Positions 27,867 through 36,830 of a DNA stretch of 40,299 nt are shown one piece after another. A program made the translations under genes and the position numbers. This stretch comes from Bacteroidota bacterium (GTDB lineage: Bacteria; Bacteroidota; Bacteroidia; UKL13-3): positions 1 to 40,299 of the forward strand of contig CANLLM010000009.1 in assembly GCA_947491825.1 (NCBI GenBank), in the 5' to 3' direction. The first letter of the stretch is position 1, and each line of letters opens with the position of its first letter. Under the pieces are notes generated by a model. It was not told where the DNA came from. It searched no databases and saw only the letters and a program-made list of their open reading frames with translations.

Positions 27867-28574
27867 TTATTCAGCGCTTTTGGTATCTTCTGCAGCAGCA
27901 GGTGTTTCTTCAACCAATACAGGTGTTTCTTCAACCACTACAGGTGTTTCTTCAACCACTACAAGAGTTTCTTCAACCACTACAGGTGATTCTTCAACCA
28001 CTACAGGAGTTTCTTCAACCACTGCAGCTGCTTCTTCAACTACAGCAACTACTTCTTCAGCGGCAGCAACTTCCGCAGCAGCATCAGCATTTGCAGCATT
28101 AACTGCAGCTTGCGCAGAAGCTAATTTCTCAGCTAATTTAGCAACACGAGCTTCTTTCACTTTTGTTTCGTGAGCTAGGGCTGCAACTTTTGCATCAGCT
28201 TTAGTAATTGCACTTTTTTCAACATGAGCAACAACTTTAGTAACTTTATCATTAATCCAAGCTTCGAATTTTACGTTAGCTTGTTCTTCTGTTAAGGCTC
28301 CTTTGGCCACACCACCTGCTAAGTGATGCTTGTACAAGGCTCCTTTGTAAGAAAGAATAGCGCGACAAGTGTCTGTTGGTTGCGCACCATTGTTTAACCA
28401 ATTTACTGCCGAGTCAATGTTTAATTCAATAGTTGCTGGAACTGTAGTTGGATTGTACATTCCAATTTTTTCAATGAATTTACCATCTCTCGGAGCACGT
28501 GAATCCGCCACCACAATGTGATAATACGGTGCATGGGTTCTACCATGACGTTGTAATCTAATTTTTACTGACAT
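27867..28574 (-). CDS. rpsP: 30S ribosomal protein S16 with long low-complexity C-terminal extension
   Basis: MSVKIRLQRHGRTHAPYYHIVVADSRAPRDGKFIEKIGMYNP...; the S16 core is followed by an Ala/Glu-rich and (VVEETPV)n tail. Confidence 0.95.
   Translation of the reverse strand: MSVKIRLQRHGRTHAPYYHIVVADSRAPRDGKFIEKIGMYNPTTVPATIELNIDSAVNWLNNGAQPTDTCRAILSYKGALYKHHLAGGVAKGALTEEQANVKFEAWINDKVTKVVAHVEKSAITKADAKVAALAHETKVKEARVAKLAEKLASAQAAVNAANADAAAEVAAAEEVVAVVEEAAAVVEETPVVVEESPVVVEETLVVVEETPVVVEETPVLVEETPAAAEDTKSAE
27900..28022 (-). repeat. In-frame 21-bp (7-aa) tandem repeat, about 6 units, in rpsP
   Basis: VVEETPV/VVEESPV/VVEETLV/VVEETPV/VVEETPV/LVEETP. Confidence 0.9.
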
Positions 28575-28599
28575 AATATTTTTTAGTTAAAATGTTAAT

Positions 28600-28622
28600 C
28601 CGCTGGGTCTCCTGTTCAGCGG
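28600..28622 (-). promoter_or_regulatory. Hairpin in the presumed rpsP 5' leader
   Basis: CCGCTG-AACAGGAGACC-CAGCGG, 6-bp perfect stem, 26 nt upstream of the rpsP start. Confidence 0.3.
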
Positions 28623-28845
28623 GGTGCAAATATGAGGCATTTATTTTAAATATCCAAACGATGGAAGAATGATGAATGTTGAGTGTTGAATTAGGCGTTT
28701 TCAATTCAAAACTCAAAACGCCTCACCACACCCTAACCCTATAGGTTAAAAACGCACAGTTTTAGTATATTGGTTGTTGGTTGACTGATTGATTCGTTAT
28801 GGTTATGATTTTAATTTAATATTCAACACTCATAACTCTCAACCC

Positions 28846-30183
28846 CTATCTCCCAAACGGCATCTTAGGCATTAATCCTTTGGGCATTCCTCCACCACCC
28901 ATTTTGCTGAAGGTTTTCATCATTTTGCGCATTTCTTCAAACTGTTTTAACAACTGATTAACTTGCTGTATGTCTGTTCCACTGCCATTGGCAATACGTT
29001 TTCTGCGGCTTCCGTTAATGATATCAGGCGTTTTACGCTCGCTAGGGGTCATCGAGTTGATAATGGCCTCGATACCCTTAAAGGCATCATCGCTAATATC
29101 AATATCTTTCATGGCTTTACCAACACCTGGTATCATAGCCATCAAATCTTTGATATTACCCATTTTTTTAATTTGCTGAATTTGGGTATAAAAATCCTCG
29201 AACGTAAACTGGTCTTTTAATAATTTCTTTTGAATCCGATCTGCTTCTTCATCATCAAATACCTGTTGGGCACGTTCTACCAAACTCACAATATCACCCA
29301 TACCCAAAATACGTTGGGCCATACGATCAGGATGGAATTGGTCTAACGCCTCCATCTTTTCGCCCATACCCACAAATTTTATCGGTTTATCTAGAATTGT
29401 TTTTATTGATAAAGCCGCACCACCTCGGGTATCACCATCTAACTTGGTTAAAATAACACCACTAAAATCTAATACATCGTTAAATGCTTTTGCAGTATTT
29501 ACGGCATCCTGGCCAGTCATACTATCAACAACAAATAAAATCTCGTTGGGGTTAATTACATTTTTGATGTTGCCAATTTCGGCCATCATTTCTTCATCAA
29601 CACTTAAACGACCAGCGGTATCCACAATCAAAACGCTTGCGCCCTGCTCTTTTGCAGCTTTAACTGCATTTTGAGCAATACTCACCGGGTTGTTATTTCC
29701 TTCTTCAAAATATACGGGTACACCAATTTGTTCTCCCAATACTTTTAATTGCTCAATCGCAGCCGGACGATACACATCACAAGCTGCCATCATGACGGTG
29801 CGGCCTTTTTTCTTGATGTAGTTAGCCAACTTAGCCGAGTGCGTGGTTTTACCAGAACCTTGTAGACCAGCCATTAAAATCACAGCTGGACTTCCAACTA
29901 GGTTAATTTCTTCAGTTTTACCACCTAATAAAAGTGTTAACTCATCATTAACAATTTTAGTAAGCAACTGGCCGGGTGTAACACTTGTTAATACGTTTTG
30001 TCCTAATGCTTTTTCTCTTACCGTATCCGTAAACTGTTTGGCTATTTTGTAGTTAACATCGGCATCAATTAACGCTTTACGAATTTCTCTAACCGTTTCG
30101 GCTACGTTAATTTCAGAAATTTTACCTTGACCTTTAAGGGTTTTAAATGCTTTCTCGAGTTTACTACTTAAGCTTTCGAACAT
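28846..30183 (-). CDS. ffh: Signal recognition particle protein Ffh
   Basis: GLQGSGKTTHSAKLA, DVYRPAAIEQL, DTAGRLSVDEEMM, TKLDGDTRGGAALS, C-terminal M domain. Confidence 0.97.
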   Translation of the reverse strand: MFESLSSKLEKAFKTLKGQGKISEINVAETVREIRKALIDADVNYKIAKQFTDTVREKALGQNVLTSVTPGQLLTKIVNDELTLLLGGKTEEINLVGSPAVILMAGLQGSGKTTHSAKLANYIKKKGRTVMMAACDVYRPAAIEQLKVLGEQIGVPVYFEEGNNNPVSIAQNAVKAAKEQGASVLIVDTAGRLSVDEEMMAEIGNIKNVINPNEILFVVDSMTGQDAVNTAKAFNDVLDFSGVILTKLDGDTRGGAALSIKTILDKPIKFVGMGEKMEALDQFHPDRMAQRILGMGDIVSLVERAQQVFDDEEADRIQKKLLKDQFTFEDFYTQIQQIKKMGNIKDLMAMIPGVGKAMKDIDISDDAFKGIEAIINSMTPSERKTPDIINGSRRKRIANGSGTDIQQVNQLLKQFEEMRKMMKTFSKMGGGGMPKGLMPKMPFGR

Positions 30184-30302
30184 AATTTTACGTACTTTTG
30201 ATCCGCGAATATAAGAATATTGAACAATTTGAACTTTTACTTGTGCATTTTAACTTGAAATCACGCAAATAATATTTGAATCACAACCAAATCAAACATC
30301 AA

Positions 30303-30695
30303 ATGTACCCATCGCAACCAATTATTTTTTATGACGGCCTATGCGGCTTGTGCGATAAAAGTGTGCAGTTTATTTTAGAAAAAGACAAGCACGAACGTTT
30401 TTTGTTTTGCGCCCTTCAGAGTAATTATGCCCGAGAGGTTTTGGGAGATAATATATCTTTTGATAGTTTTATTTTGTACGACAATGGTAAGGCCTATACA
30501 AAAAGTACTGGCGCATTACTTACTTTAAAAAAACTAGGCGGTTTTTGGCAGCTGCTGCATGTGTTTATTATCGTACCAACCTTTTTAAGAAACGCGGTAT
30601 ATAGCTACATCGCTAAAAACAGATACCAGTGGTTTGGGAAGTTTGATGGTTGCAAAATTCCATCAAAACAACAAAAAAAGAGATTTATTGAATGA
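30303..30695 (+). CDS. Thiol-disulfide oxidoreductase DCC family (DUF393) protein
   Basis: QPIIFYDGLCGLCDKSVQFIL (DGxCxxC), DSFILYDNGKAYTKSTGAL. Confidence 0.88.
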   Translation: MYPSQPIIFYDGLCGLCDKSVQFILEKDKHERFLFCALQSNYAREVLGDNISFDSFILYDNGKAYTKSTGALLTLKKLGGFWQLLHVFIIVPTFLRNAVYSYIAKNRYQWFGKFDGCKIPSKQQKKRFIE

Positions 30696-31558
30696 TAACT
30701 TTAAAAGGGATTGAGCAAAGTTTTAGCTTTAACGACCAAACGGATTTAATAACCAAAGGTGAATTTAATGCCGTTTATAAAGGTGTTAATGAAAGTAACA
30801 ATCCTGTTTCAATTAAATAACTTCTACCAATTTGGCTTTAGACCAACAAGCCATCATTTACTTTAAACAAGAATATATTTTTCAGCTCCATCAACCGAAT
30901 GTAATATCGGCCTCTAATTATATTATTAATGATGGTGAACATTACTTGAAAAGACCTTGGTTTGATGGAAATAATTTGAGTAAAACTGCACATAAGTTAT
31001 CCAAAAGGGAAGCTATTTTTATTTAGGGGAAGTAATTAATGCATTTCTACCAGCATGAAAAATATATTTTACATCTAGATATTCAACCCAAAAATATTTT
31101 ATTGGTAAAGATAGGAAAGATTTTTATCGGATTTTGGATTAGCAAAACGTAGTGACCACATCGTATACAAGCACCCTTTTAATATTTATTACAGTTCACC
31201 GGAGCAAATTTTATATCATGAACATTTGTTTAATTACTCATCAGATTTATTTGCAGTTGGAGCTATGATTTACAAATTACTTATAGGCGAAAACCCAATT
31301 ACCAATGAGAATCCGAAAGTATTCATAAATAATACTTTTGCCGCAACAATTGCAGTTAACGTAATAAACAAAAATGCTACTGAAGCAATACAAAAAGTAA
31401 CTTCAAAACCGCGTTTTAAGTTGCCTCCAACCAAGTATATTTAAGATGAACTTGACGAGCAAATAATAGCAGTCCAATAATTGCGTTACCTAACTGCGAA
31501 AGAATTTATGTTCGCATTAAATAACTTGGCAGGACAAAAATTAGTAACCAGAAATTAG
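30692..31558 (+). pseudogene. Disrupted eukaryotic-like Ser/Thr protein kinase
   Basis: Fragments in two frames retain VYKG...VSIK, HLDIQPKNILLV, SDFGLAKRSDHIVYKHPFNIYYSSPEQI, SSDLFAVGAMIYKLLIGENP, LTAKEFMFALNNL; at least five stops and two frameshifts. Confidence 0.85.
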
Positions 31559-31645
31559 TGGGGGTTTTGAAAAAACTAACAAAACATATACAATAGCTAT
31601 TAGCGTATGTAACAAAACTCAAGCAATAGCCAAGATAATATTGTA

Positions 31646-32053
31646 TTAGGTTAACAAAACACCCAAACAATTAAGCACAGGAACTTGCACTAAGTTGCCT
31701 TCTGTAATGGTATTTTCTTTGAAGGTTAACTTTTTATCAATCATGTTTCCGTTTTGGTAAAATACAACAAAGTACTCGTTATTTAACTCGAACAAATCAG
31801 GATTAATGGGTTCAACCTTAATGGCGGTTTGCGGGTCAATGTCATCTAAGAAATAACGCATCAAAGATGTTTCTTTTTCTTCGCCATTAATTAACCCGAA
31901 ACCTTTGCAGGTTACAAATACATTTACAATTTTATCATCGCCTAAATTTACCACAAATACATTCCATATCATTTCTAAACTATCGTTTAACTCTTTAACA
32001 ATTGCTACACCTACATTGGCATTGTTTTCTACTTTTATATCTTTAAGCATCAT
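31646..32053 (-). CDS. Hypothetical protein (~135 aa)
   Basis: Intact ORF MMLKDIKVENNANVGVAIVKELNDSLEMIWNVFVVNL...; no family recognised. Confidence 0.6.
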   Translation of the reverse strand: MMLKDIKVENNANVGVAIVKELNDSLEMIWNVFVVNLGDDKIVNVFVTCKGFGLINGEEKETSLMRYFLDDIDPQTAIKVEPINPDLFELNNEYFVVFYQNGNMIDKKLTFKENTITEGNLVQVPVLNCLGVLLT

Positions 32054-32281
32054 ACAAATATAAGATATGCGCGAGCCCAATACCAAGTAAAAGCTAAGCT
32101 TATAGATAATTAATTAACAAAAAACGAAAACAAAATTCACAAAACAGTGCACAACGGATAACAAAGTAATTTGCGACATTTAACGATGCACGATACTAGG
32201 TAAAAGTTAACATTTAGCTATTAATTAAAGTCGCTGATGATAAATATTTTGTCAAATCAGAAAATGGAATGCGTAATGGTG

Positions 32282-32779
32282 TTAATGCACCATTTTATTG
32301 GCACAATAAGAACTTGCAAATGCATCTGGCTTTGCTTTAAACACAAAGCCCATACCTAAAATATAACCCATGGCTTCACTTAATGCCGTGTTCGATTTAA
32401 AACTTGGATTGGTATTAATATCAGCATGTACCTCTAATTCTACTTCGTATAGATCTAACAAGTCGCATAATTGGTAAGCTATTTCAATTGATTTAGAAAC
32501 CTCCAATAGCATCCTTTCTTTGATACTCATTTTTTGGGTGCTTTTCTCGCTGCTAATTAGCATGAAGCCACCTTTTTTTTGCCTAACAAATACAATAACG
32601 GTAGCAAACTCGGTAACATTTCCTGTAACCTGAGAATCGGTTCCAATACATACTTTTAGTTTGTTCCCTTTTGCAGTTTCAGTTATAATTAACTGCTCCA
32701 CTTCATCCACAACGTTGGCTGTAACTTTCTCTCCATTAAATTTCCGCCATTGCATCTCACTTTTGTAATCGCCTAGCAT
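32282..32779 (-). CDS. RNase H-like YkuK/DUF458 family protein
   Basis: VCIGTDSQVTGNVTEFATVIVFV, HADINTNPSFKSNTALSEAMGYILGMGF, KPDAFASSYCANKMVH. Confidence 0.8.
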   Translation of the reverse strand: MLGDYKSEMQWRKFNGEKVTANVVDEVEQLIITETAKGNKLKVCIGTDSQVTGNVTEFATVIVFVRQKKGGFMLISSEKSTQKMSIKERMLLEVSKSIEIAYQLCDLLDLYEVELEVHADINTNPSFKSNTALSEAMGYILGMGFVFKAKPDAFASSYCANKMVH

Positions 32780-32882
32780 GATAATAGTTTTGTTAATGTT
32801 TAGCTAAATTACACTTCAAGTATAAACACAACATCATCAAATTATAATTGTTAATTAATTGTTTGTAAACAACCAACCTAAA

Positions 32883-33617
32883 TTATTTTCTATTCGACCT
32901 AAAGCTTGGCAAACATTCCTTAATGGCACTAATCAAATCATAGTCAGATGCATGGTATACAAAGTCCTTATCTAACTTACAAAAGCACATAAATTCATCC
33001 AATTGCATATCAGGCAGGTTAGTTACACGCTTAACCATATTGCGATTATATCTTCTATCGGCTAGTTTTTGCTTTTCCATGTAAGCCATAAACTCTTCAA
33101 ACCTTACCGCATCTTTTCCCTCTTTACTAAATTGCTGATACATGGCAGTTAGTGGATTCATCAATCCCCCTCTTTCTCTGTTTAAAACCCTATCATAATT
33201 ATTCAACAGCGGATCGTTTTTCAAAAACTCGGCAGCAGCACGCGCAATGCTATCGCGTTTGGGGTTTGATGAGACAATCCGGACCTCCTTTAGCCTGACT
33301 ATTTTCGATTTTAAAATAACCAAAACAGTATCGTTAGTATAATTGGGATACAAACTTGAGGTAATTAATTTAATACTATCAAAACCAATGGCCGTAATTA
33401 AGATGGTATCATTGGGTGAAAAATTTAGCTTAAAATATCCTTGGCGGTTACTGATGTATTTTTTACCCGTATTGATGCTTAAGATACTGGCCAACTGAAC
33501 AACTTCAGCTTGTTCTGCAGTTATGGTGCGACCTATCAATACAAGTTGCTGAGCGTTTATAGGAGTAGAAATGGTAACCCCAATCAATAAAAAAAACGAA
33601 TAAACAAATTTATACAT
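32883..33617 (-). CDS. Secreted protein with CarboxypepD_reg-like N-terminal domain
   Basis: Signal peptide ...NAQQ; GRTITAEQAEVVQLASILSINTGKKYISNRQGYFKLNFSPNDTILITAIGFDS pattern. Confidence 0.65.
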   Translation of the reverse strand: MYKFVYSFFLLIGVTISTPINAQQLVLIGRTITAEQAEVVQLASILSINTGKKYISNRQGYFKLNFSPNDTILITAIGFDSIKLITSSLYPNYTNDTVLVILKSKIVRLKEVRIVSSNPKRDSIARAAAEFLKNDPLLNNYDRVLNRERGGLMNPLTAMYQQFSKEGKDAVRFEEFMAYMEKQKLADRRYNRNMVKRVTNLPDMQLDEFMCFCKLDKDFVYHASDYDLISAIKECLPSFRSNRK

Positions 33618-33643
33618 GAACTATACAACGAAAAAAGCCATTT

Positions 33644-34834
33644 TTGCAGCACAAACATACACAGAAATTGCAAACATTATTTTTAAAATCGGGGCGCGAA
33701 CGCTCATTGGTAAACAGACATCCTTGGGTATTTAGCGGTGCAGTAAAGACTTTACCTGATGCAGATAATGGCGAAATGGTAAAAGTATGCACCAACCATA
33801 ACGAACTTCTAGGCTATGGTTTTTTTTCTACAAACAGCCAAATAACCTGTAGGGTATTTGAATTTACATCAACAGAAATAAATATTGATGCTGAATTTTG
33901 GAAACAAAAAGTTTATCGTGCATTTAATTTACGCAAATTAGTATTACCTGAAAACACCAACATTTACAGGCTAATGCATGCCGAAGGTGATTTTTTACCT
34001 GGTGTAATTGTTGATGTTTATGATGATACAGCAGTGGTGCAATTATTAGTTAAAGGTACCGAGTTAATTAGCCAATTTATTTTTGATGCCATTCGTGAAG
34101 TTGGTGTAAAATACATTTACCTTAAAACCAAACAAAATACCCAACGATTAGAAGATGTTAGTTTGGAAAGTGGCTGGGTGGGTGAAACCAGAAGTATGCC
34201 CATAGCCGCTTTAGAATATGGTGTTAAGTTTATGATTGATGTAGAAAAAGGGCAAAAAACTGGCTTTTTTATTGACCAACGAGAGAATAGAAAATTATTA
34301 GGCAAATACAGTAAAGGTAAAAAAGTATTAAACACATTTAGCTACTCAGGAGGTTTTAGTTTGTATGCATTAGCCAATGGTTCAATATTAGTGCACTCTG
34401 TAGATAGCAGTAAAGACGCTATTGACATGTGCGATCAGAACGTAGCAGCCAACTTTAACAATGCACCACACGAAAGTTATGCGCAAGACGTGTTTGATTT
34501 TATGAAGGAGAACAAGGAGGATTACGATATCATCATACTCGACCCACCAGCTTTTGCTAAAAATGCCAAAGCGGTACCTAATGCAAGCCGTGGGTATAAA
34601 AACCTTAATCTTATTGCATTTAAAACCATTAAACCAGGTGGCTTGGTATTTACTTTTAGTTGCTCGCAACACATTGATAAGGACTTATTCAGGAAAATTG
34701 TATTTGGTGCTGCTGCAGATGCAGGTCGAAACGTACGCATTCTAAAACAACTTACACAACCTGAAGATCACCCGATAAACATATTCCATCCTGAAGGTGA
34801 ATATTTAAAGGGATTGCTCTTGCATGTAGAATAA
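33644..34834 (+). CDS. Class I SAM-dependent rRNA (cytosine-C5) methyltransferase, RlmI-like with N-terminal PUA
   Basis: SLVNRHPWVFSGAVK, TGFFIDQRENRKLLGKYSKGKKVLNTFSYSGGFSLYA, DIIILDPPAFAKN, FTFSCSQHI; only TTG starts available (33644 or 33668). Confidence 0.88.
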   Translation: MQHKHTQKLQTLFLKSGRERSLVNRHPWVFSGAVKTLPDADNGEMVKVCTNHNELLGYGFFSTNSQITCRVFEFTSTEINIDAEFWKQKVYRAFNLRKLVLPENTNIYRLMHAEGDFLPGVIVDVYDDTAVVQLLVKGTELISQFIFDAIREVGVKYIYLKTKQNTQRLEDVSLESGWVGETRSMPIAALEYGVKFMIDVEKGQKTGFFIDQRENRKLLGKYSKGKKVLNTFSYSGGFSLYALANGSILVHSVDSSKDAIDMCDQNVAANFNNAPHESYAQDVFDFMKENKEDYDIIILDPPAFAKNAKAVPNASRGYKNLNLIAFKTIKPGGLVFTFSCSQHIDKDLFRKIVFGAAADAGRNVRILKQLTQPEDHPINIFHPEGEYLKGLLLHVE

Positions 34835-34879
34835 CCTTTAATTTCATCATGATGATTACATTTCTTTTTGATATCTAAT

Positions 34880-35323
34880 ATGAGAAAAGCAGCTGTTTTA
34901 CTTTTGTTTTTTGTTGCATTTATGCAGCAATCTGTTATTGCGCAGCAAGAAGTAAAAAGAAAGTTAACAACTACCGAAGTAAAACAACTTTCTCACTATA
35001 GCGACTCCATTCTAAATCAAATAAAAAAGATACACCGAAATGAAATTAGAGAGCAAGCACCGGGTAAATACCAACCCCAACGTATTGCTTTGGTAAGGGA
35101 TTACTTGTGGTTGTTTGAATTCCTCGAGTATCAATATTATACGGCAGATATATCCATAAAAAATGTAATTTCGATAATTGGTGAAGCTGATAAAACTCAC
35201 ATTGAAGAAGAATTTACAGTAAAGGAGTATACGGCACAAAACAATCCTCACATAAAGCTTAAAAACTTCAAATACAGCCTTGTTTTTAAAAAAAATTATC
35301 TTGTAATGGTTAAAAGATATTGA
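34880..35323 (+). CDS. Small secreted hypothetical protein
   Basis: Signal peptide MRKAAVLLLFFVAFMQQSVIAQ, intact ORF. Confidence 0.55.
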   Translation: MRKAAVLLLFFVAFMQQSVIAQQEVKRKLTTTEVKQLSHYSDSILNQIKKIHRNEIREQAPGKYQPQRIALVRDYLWLFEFLEYQYYTADISIKNVISIIGEADKTHIEEEFTVKEYTAQNNPHIKLKNFKYSLVFKKNYLVMVKRY

Positions 35324-35473
35324 CCATAAAGCCCACAACACGAATTTAGACTTTAATTTAATCCAATTTTCCCTTTAGCTAATTGCCTCATTTTCCTGAA
35401 AGCAAAAGTACTAACCATTGTAAATTATTTTTTAGTTTGAATAAAATTTAAATGCAATTGGTATCATTGCACC

Positions 35474-36124
35474 ATGTTGATTTTTCCTGAACAAACAAGG
35501 TTGGTTATTTTTGATATGGATGGTTTATTAATAGACTCTGAGCCTTATTGGAAAATGGCCGAAAAAGAAGTATTTGGTAAACTTGGTTTAAACTTAACGG
35601 ATGACTTATTACGCAATGTGATGGGATATCGGCTATCCGAAGTGGTGCAGCATTGGTATCATTACCAACCATGGGCTGAACCAAATTTTGAACAAACAGA
35701 AAGAGAAGTTTTAGATTGTGTTAAACAATTGATAAAACAAGAATCGGATGCAATGCCAGGAATTTATGAGGTTTTAGCTTATTGTAAACAAAATAATTTT
35801 AAAATAGCCTTGGCATCATCAAGTGCCATGGAGTTGATTGAAGTGGTGGTTGATAAATTAAACATTCGTCATTTTTTTGATTTAATGTGGAGTGCACAAT
35901 GCGAAGAATACGGCAAACCACATCCAGCCATTTTTTTAAGTGTGGCCCAAAAACTAAACATATCCCCTAAACATTGTATTGTTTTTGAAGATGCCATAAA
36001 CGGAGTTTTGGCAGCCAAAGCGGCCCGTATGTATTGTATTGCTGTGCCCGAAGAAATAAGTTTTAACGACCCTCGATTTGCCATAGCAGATAAAAAAATT
36101 CCAAATTTGTTAACTGTTTTGTAA
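35474..36124 (+). CDS. HAD-superfamily sugar phosphatase (HxpB/beta-phosphoglucomutase-like)
   Basis: LVIFDMDGLLIDSEPYW, IALASSSAMELIEVV, GKPHPAIFLSVAQKL, CIVFEDAINGVLAAKAA. Confidence 0.88.
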   Translation: MLIFPEQTRLVIFDMDGLLIDSEPYWKMAEKEVFGKLGLNLTDDLLRNVMGYRLSEVVQHWYHYQPWAEPNFEQTEREVLDCVKQLIKQESDAMPGIYEVLAYCKQNNFKIALASSSAMELIEVVVDKLNIRHFFDLMWSAQCEEYGKPHPAIFLSVAQKLNISPKHCIVFEDAINGVLAAKAARMYCIAVPEEISFNDPRFAIADKKIPNLLTVL

Positions 36125-36134
36125 TTTACTTGTA

Positions 36135-36812
36135 TTGAAAACAATAATATACACTGTAATTGGTGCTTTATTTCTAATAAGCTGTTCAACTAAAAAACTG
36201 AATCAGTCTATTGCCAAATACTATCCATATTATGAAGAATACGCAACCGCAGATTCAAACGATTTGGTAGTAGTAAAACCAAATGAAAAAAATATACCTA
36301 CCCAACAATCAAGTTATGTTAGGCAAGTTAAAAATGTATTTATCCCAGCCATAATCTTTTGGAAATGGAACCGACTTTACAAATGTGAGTTGGATAAAAA
36401 ACAAGAATTACAAAAGCTGTGTAGCGACATAAAAGCAGATTGTTATAAATATAAACTTAATAGCGTTTTACCTGACCAAAAGTTAGAACTTACCATTGAG
36501 GAAATACCTACATCTTTTGCTTATCAAGACAAAGGTTTCACGTTTATTTATTTGTATGGATATTTTTATAAATACGCTAAAATTACATTTCCAATGTTAA
36601 AGGAAAACCTTGTTGTTATTTATAAATTATACAGCAAAAATAATTTGGTTAAAGAGGGAACTATTGTTGTTGATGATAAACGTATTGCAATGGGTGATGA
36701 AAACACATCTGCTGCAAATGCTATAGGAAAATATGTAGTTGTATCAAGAGACTATATTTACCAAGCAAAAAAAGAGCTCATCACCCAACTACAAGAAGCA
36801 ATTAGGCAATAA
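36135..36812 (+). CDS. Putative lipoprotein, unknown function
   Basis: MKTIIYTVIGALFLISCSTKK lipobox; apparent TTG start 8 nt after the upstream stop. Confidence 0.6.
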   Translation: MKTIIYTVIGALFLISCSTKKLNQSIAKYYPYYEEYATADSNDLVVVKPNEKNIPTQQSSYVRQVKNVFIPAIIFWKWNRLYKCELDKKQELQKLCSDIKADCYKYKLNSVLPDQKLELTIEEIPTSFAYQDKGFTFIYLYGYFYKYAKITFPMLKENLVVIYKLYSKNNLVKEGTIVVDDKRIAMGDENTSAANAIGKYVVVSRDYIYQAKKELITQLQEAIRQ

Positions 36813-36830
36813 GTTCTAACTAAAGTTTTA

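Noticed and set aside
27821-28173. Overlapping + strand ORFs with QPLQVFLQ or STTTGVSST repeats; possible CRISPR-like periodicity
   Set aside because: These are antisense translations of the 21-bp in-frame repeat of rpsP. Units are contiguous with no spacers, so this is neither a CRISPR array nor a separate gene.
32275-32294. Hairpin aatggtg-ttaatg-caccatt overlapping the YkuK gene stop
   Set aside because: Short AT-rich stem with no T-run on the minus strand; too weak to call a terminator.
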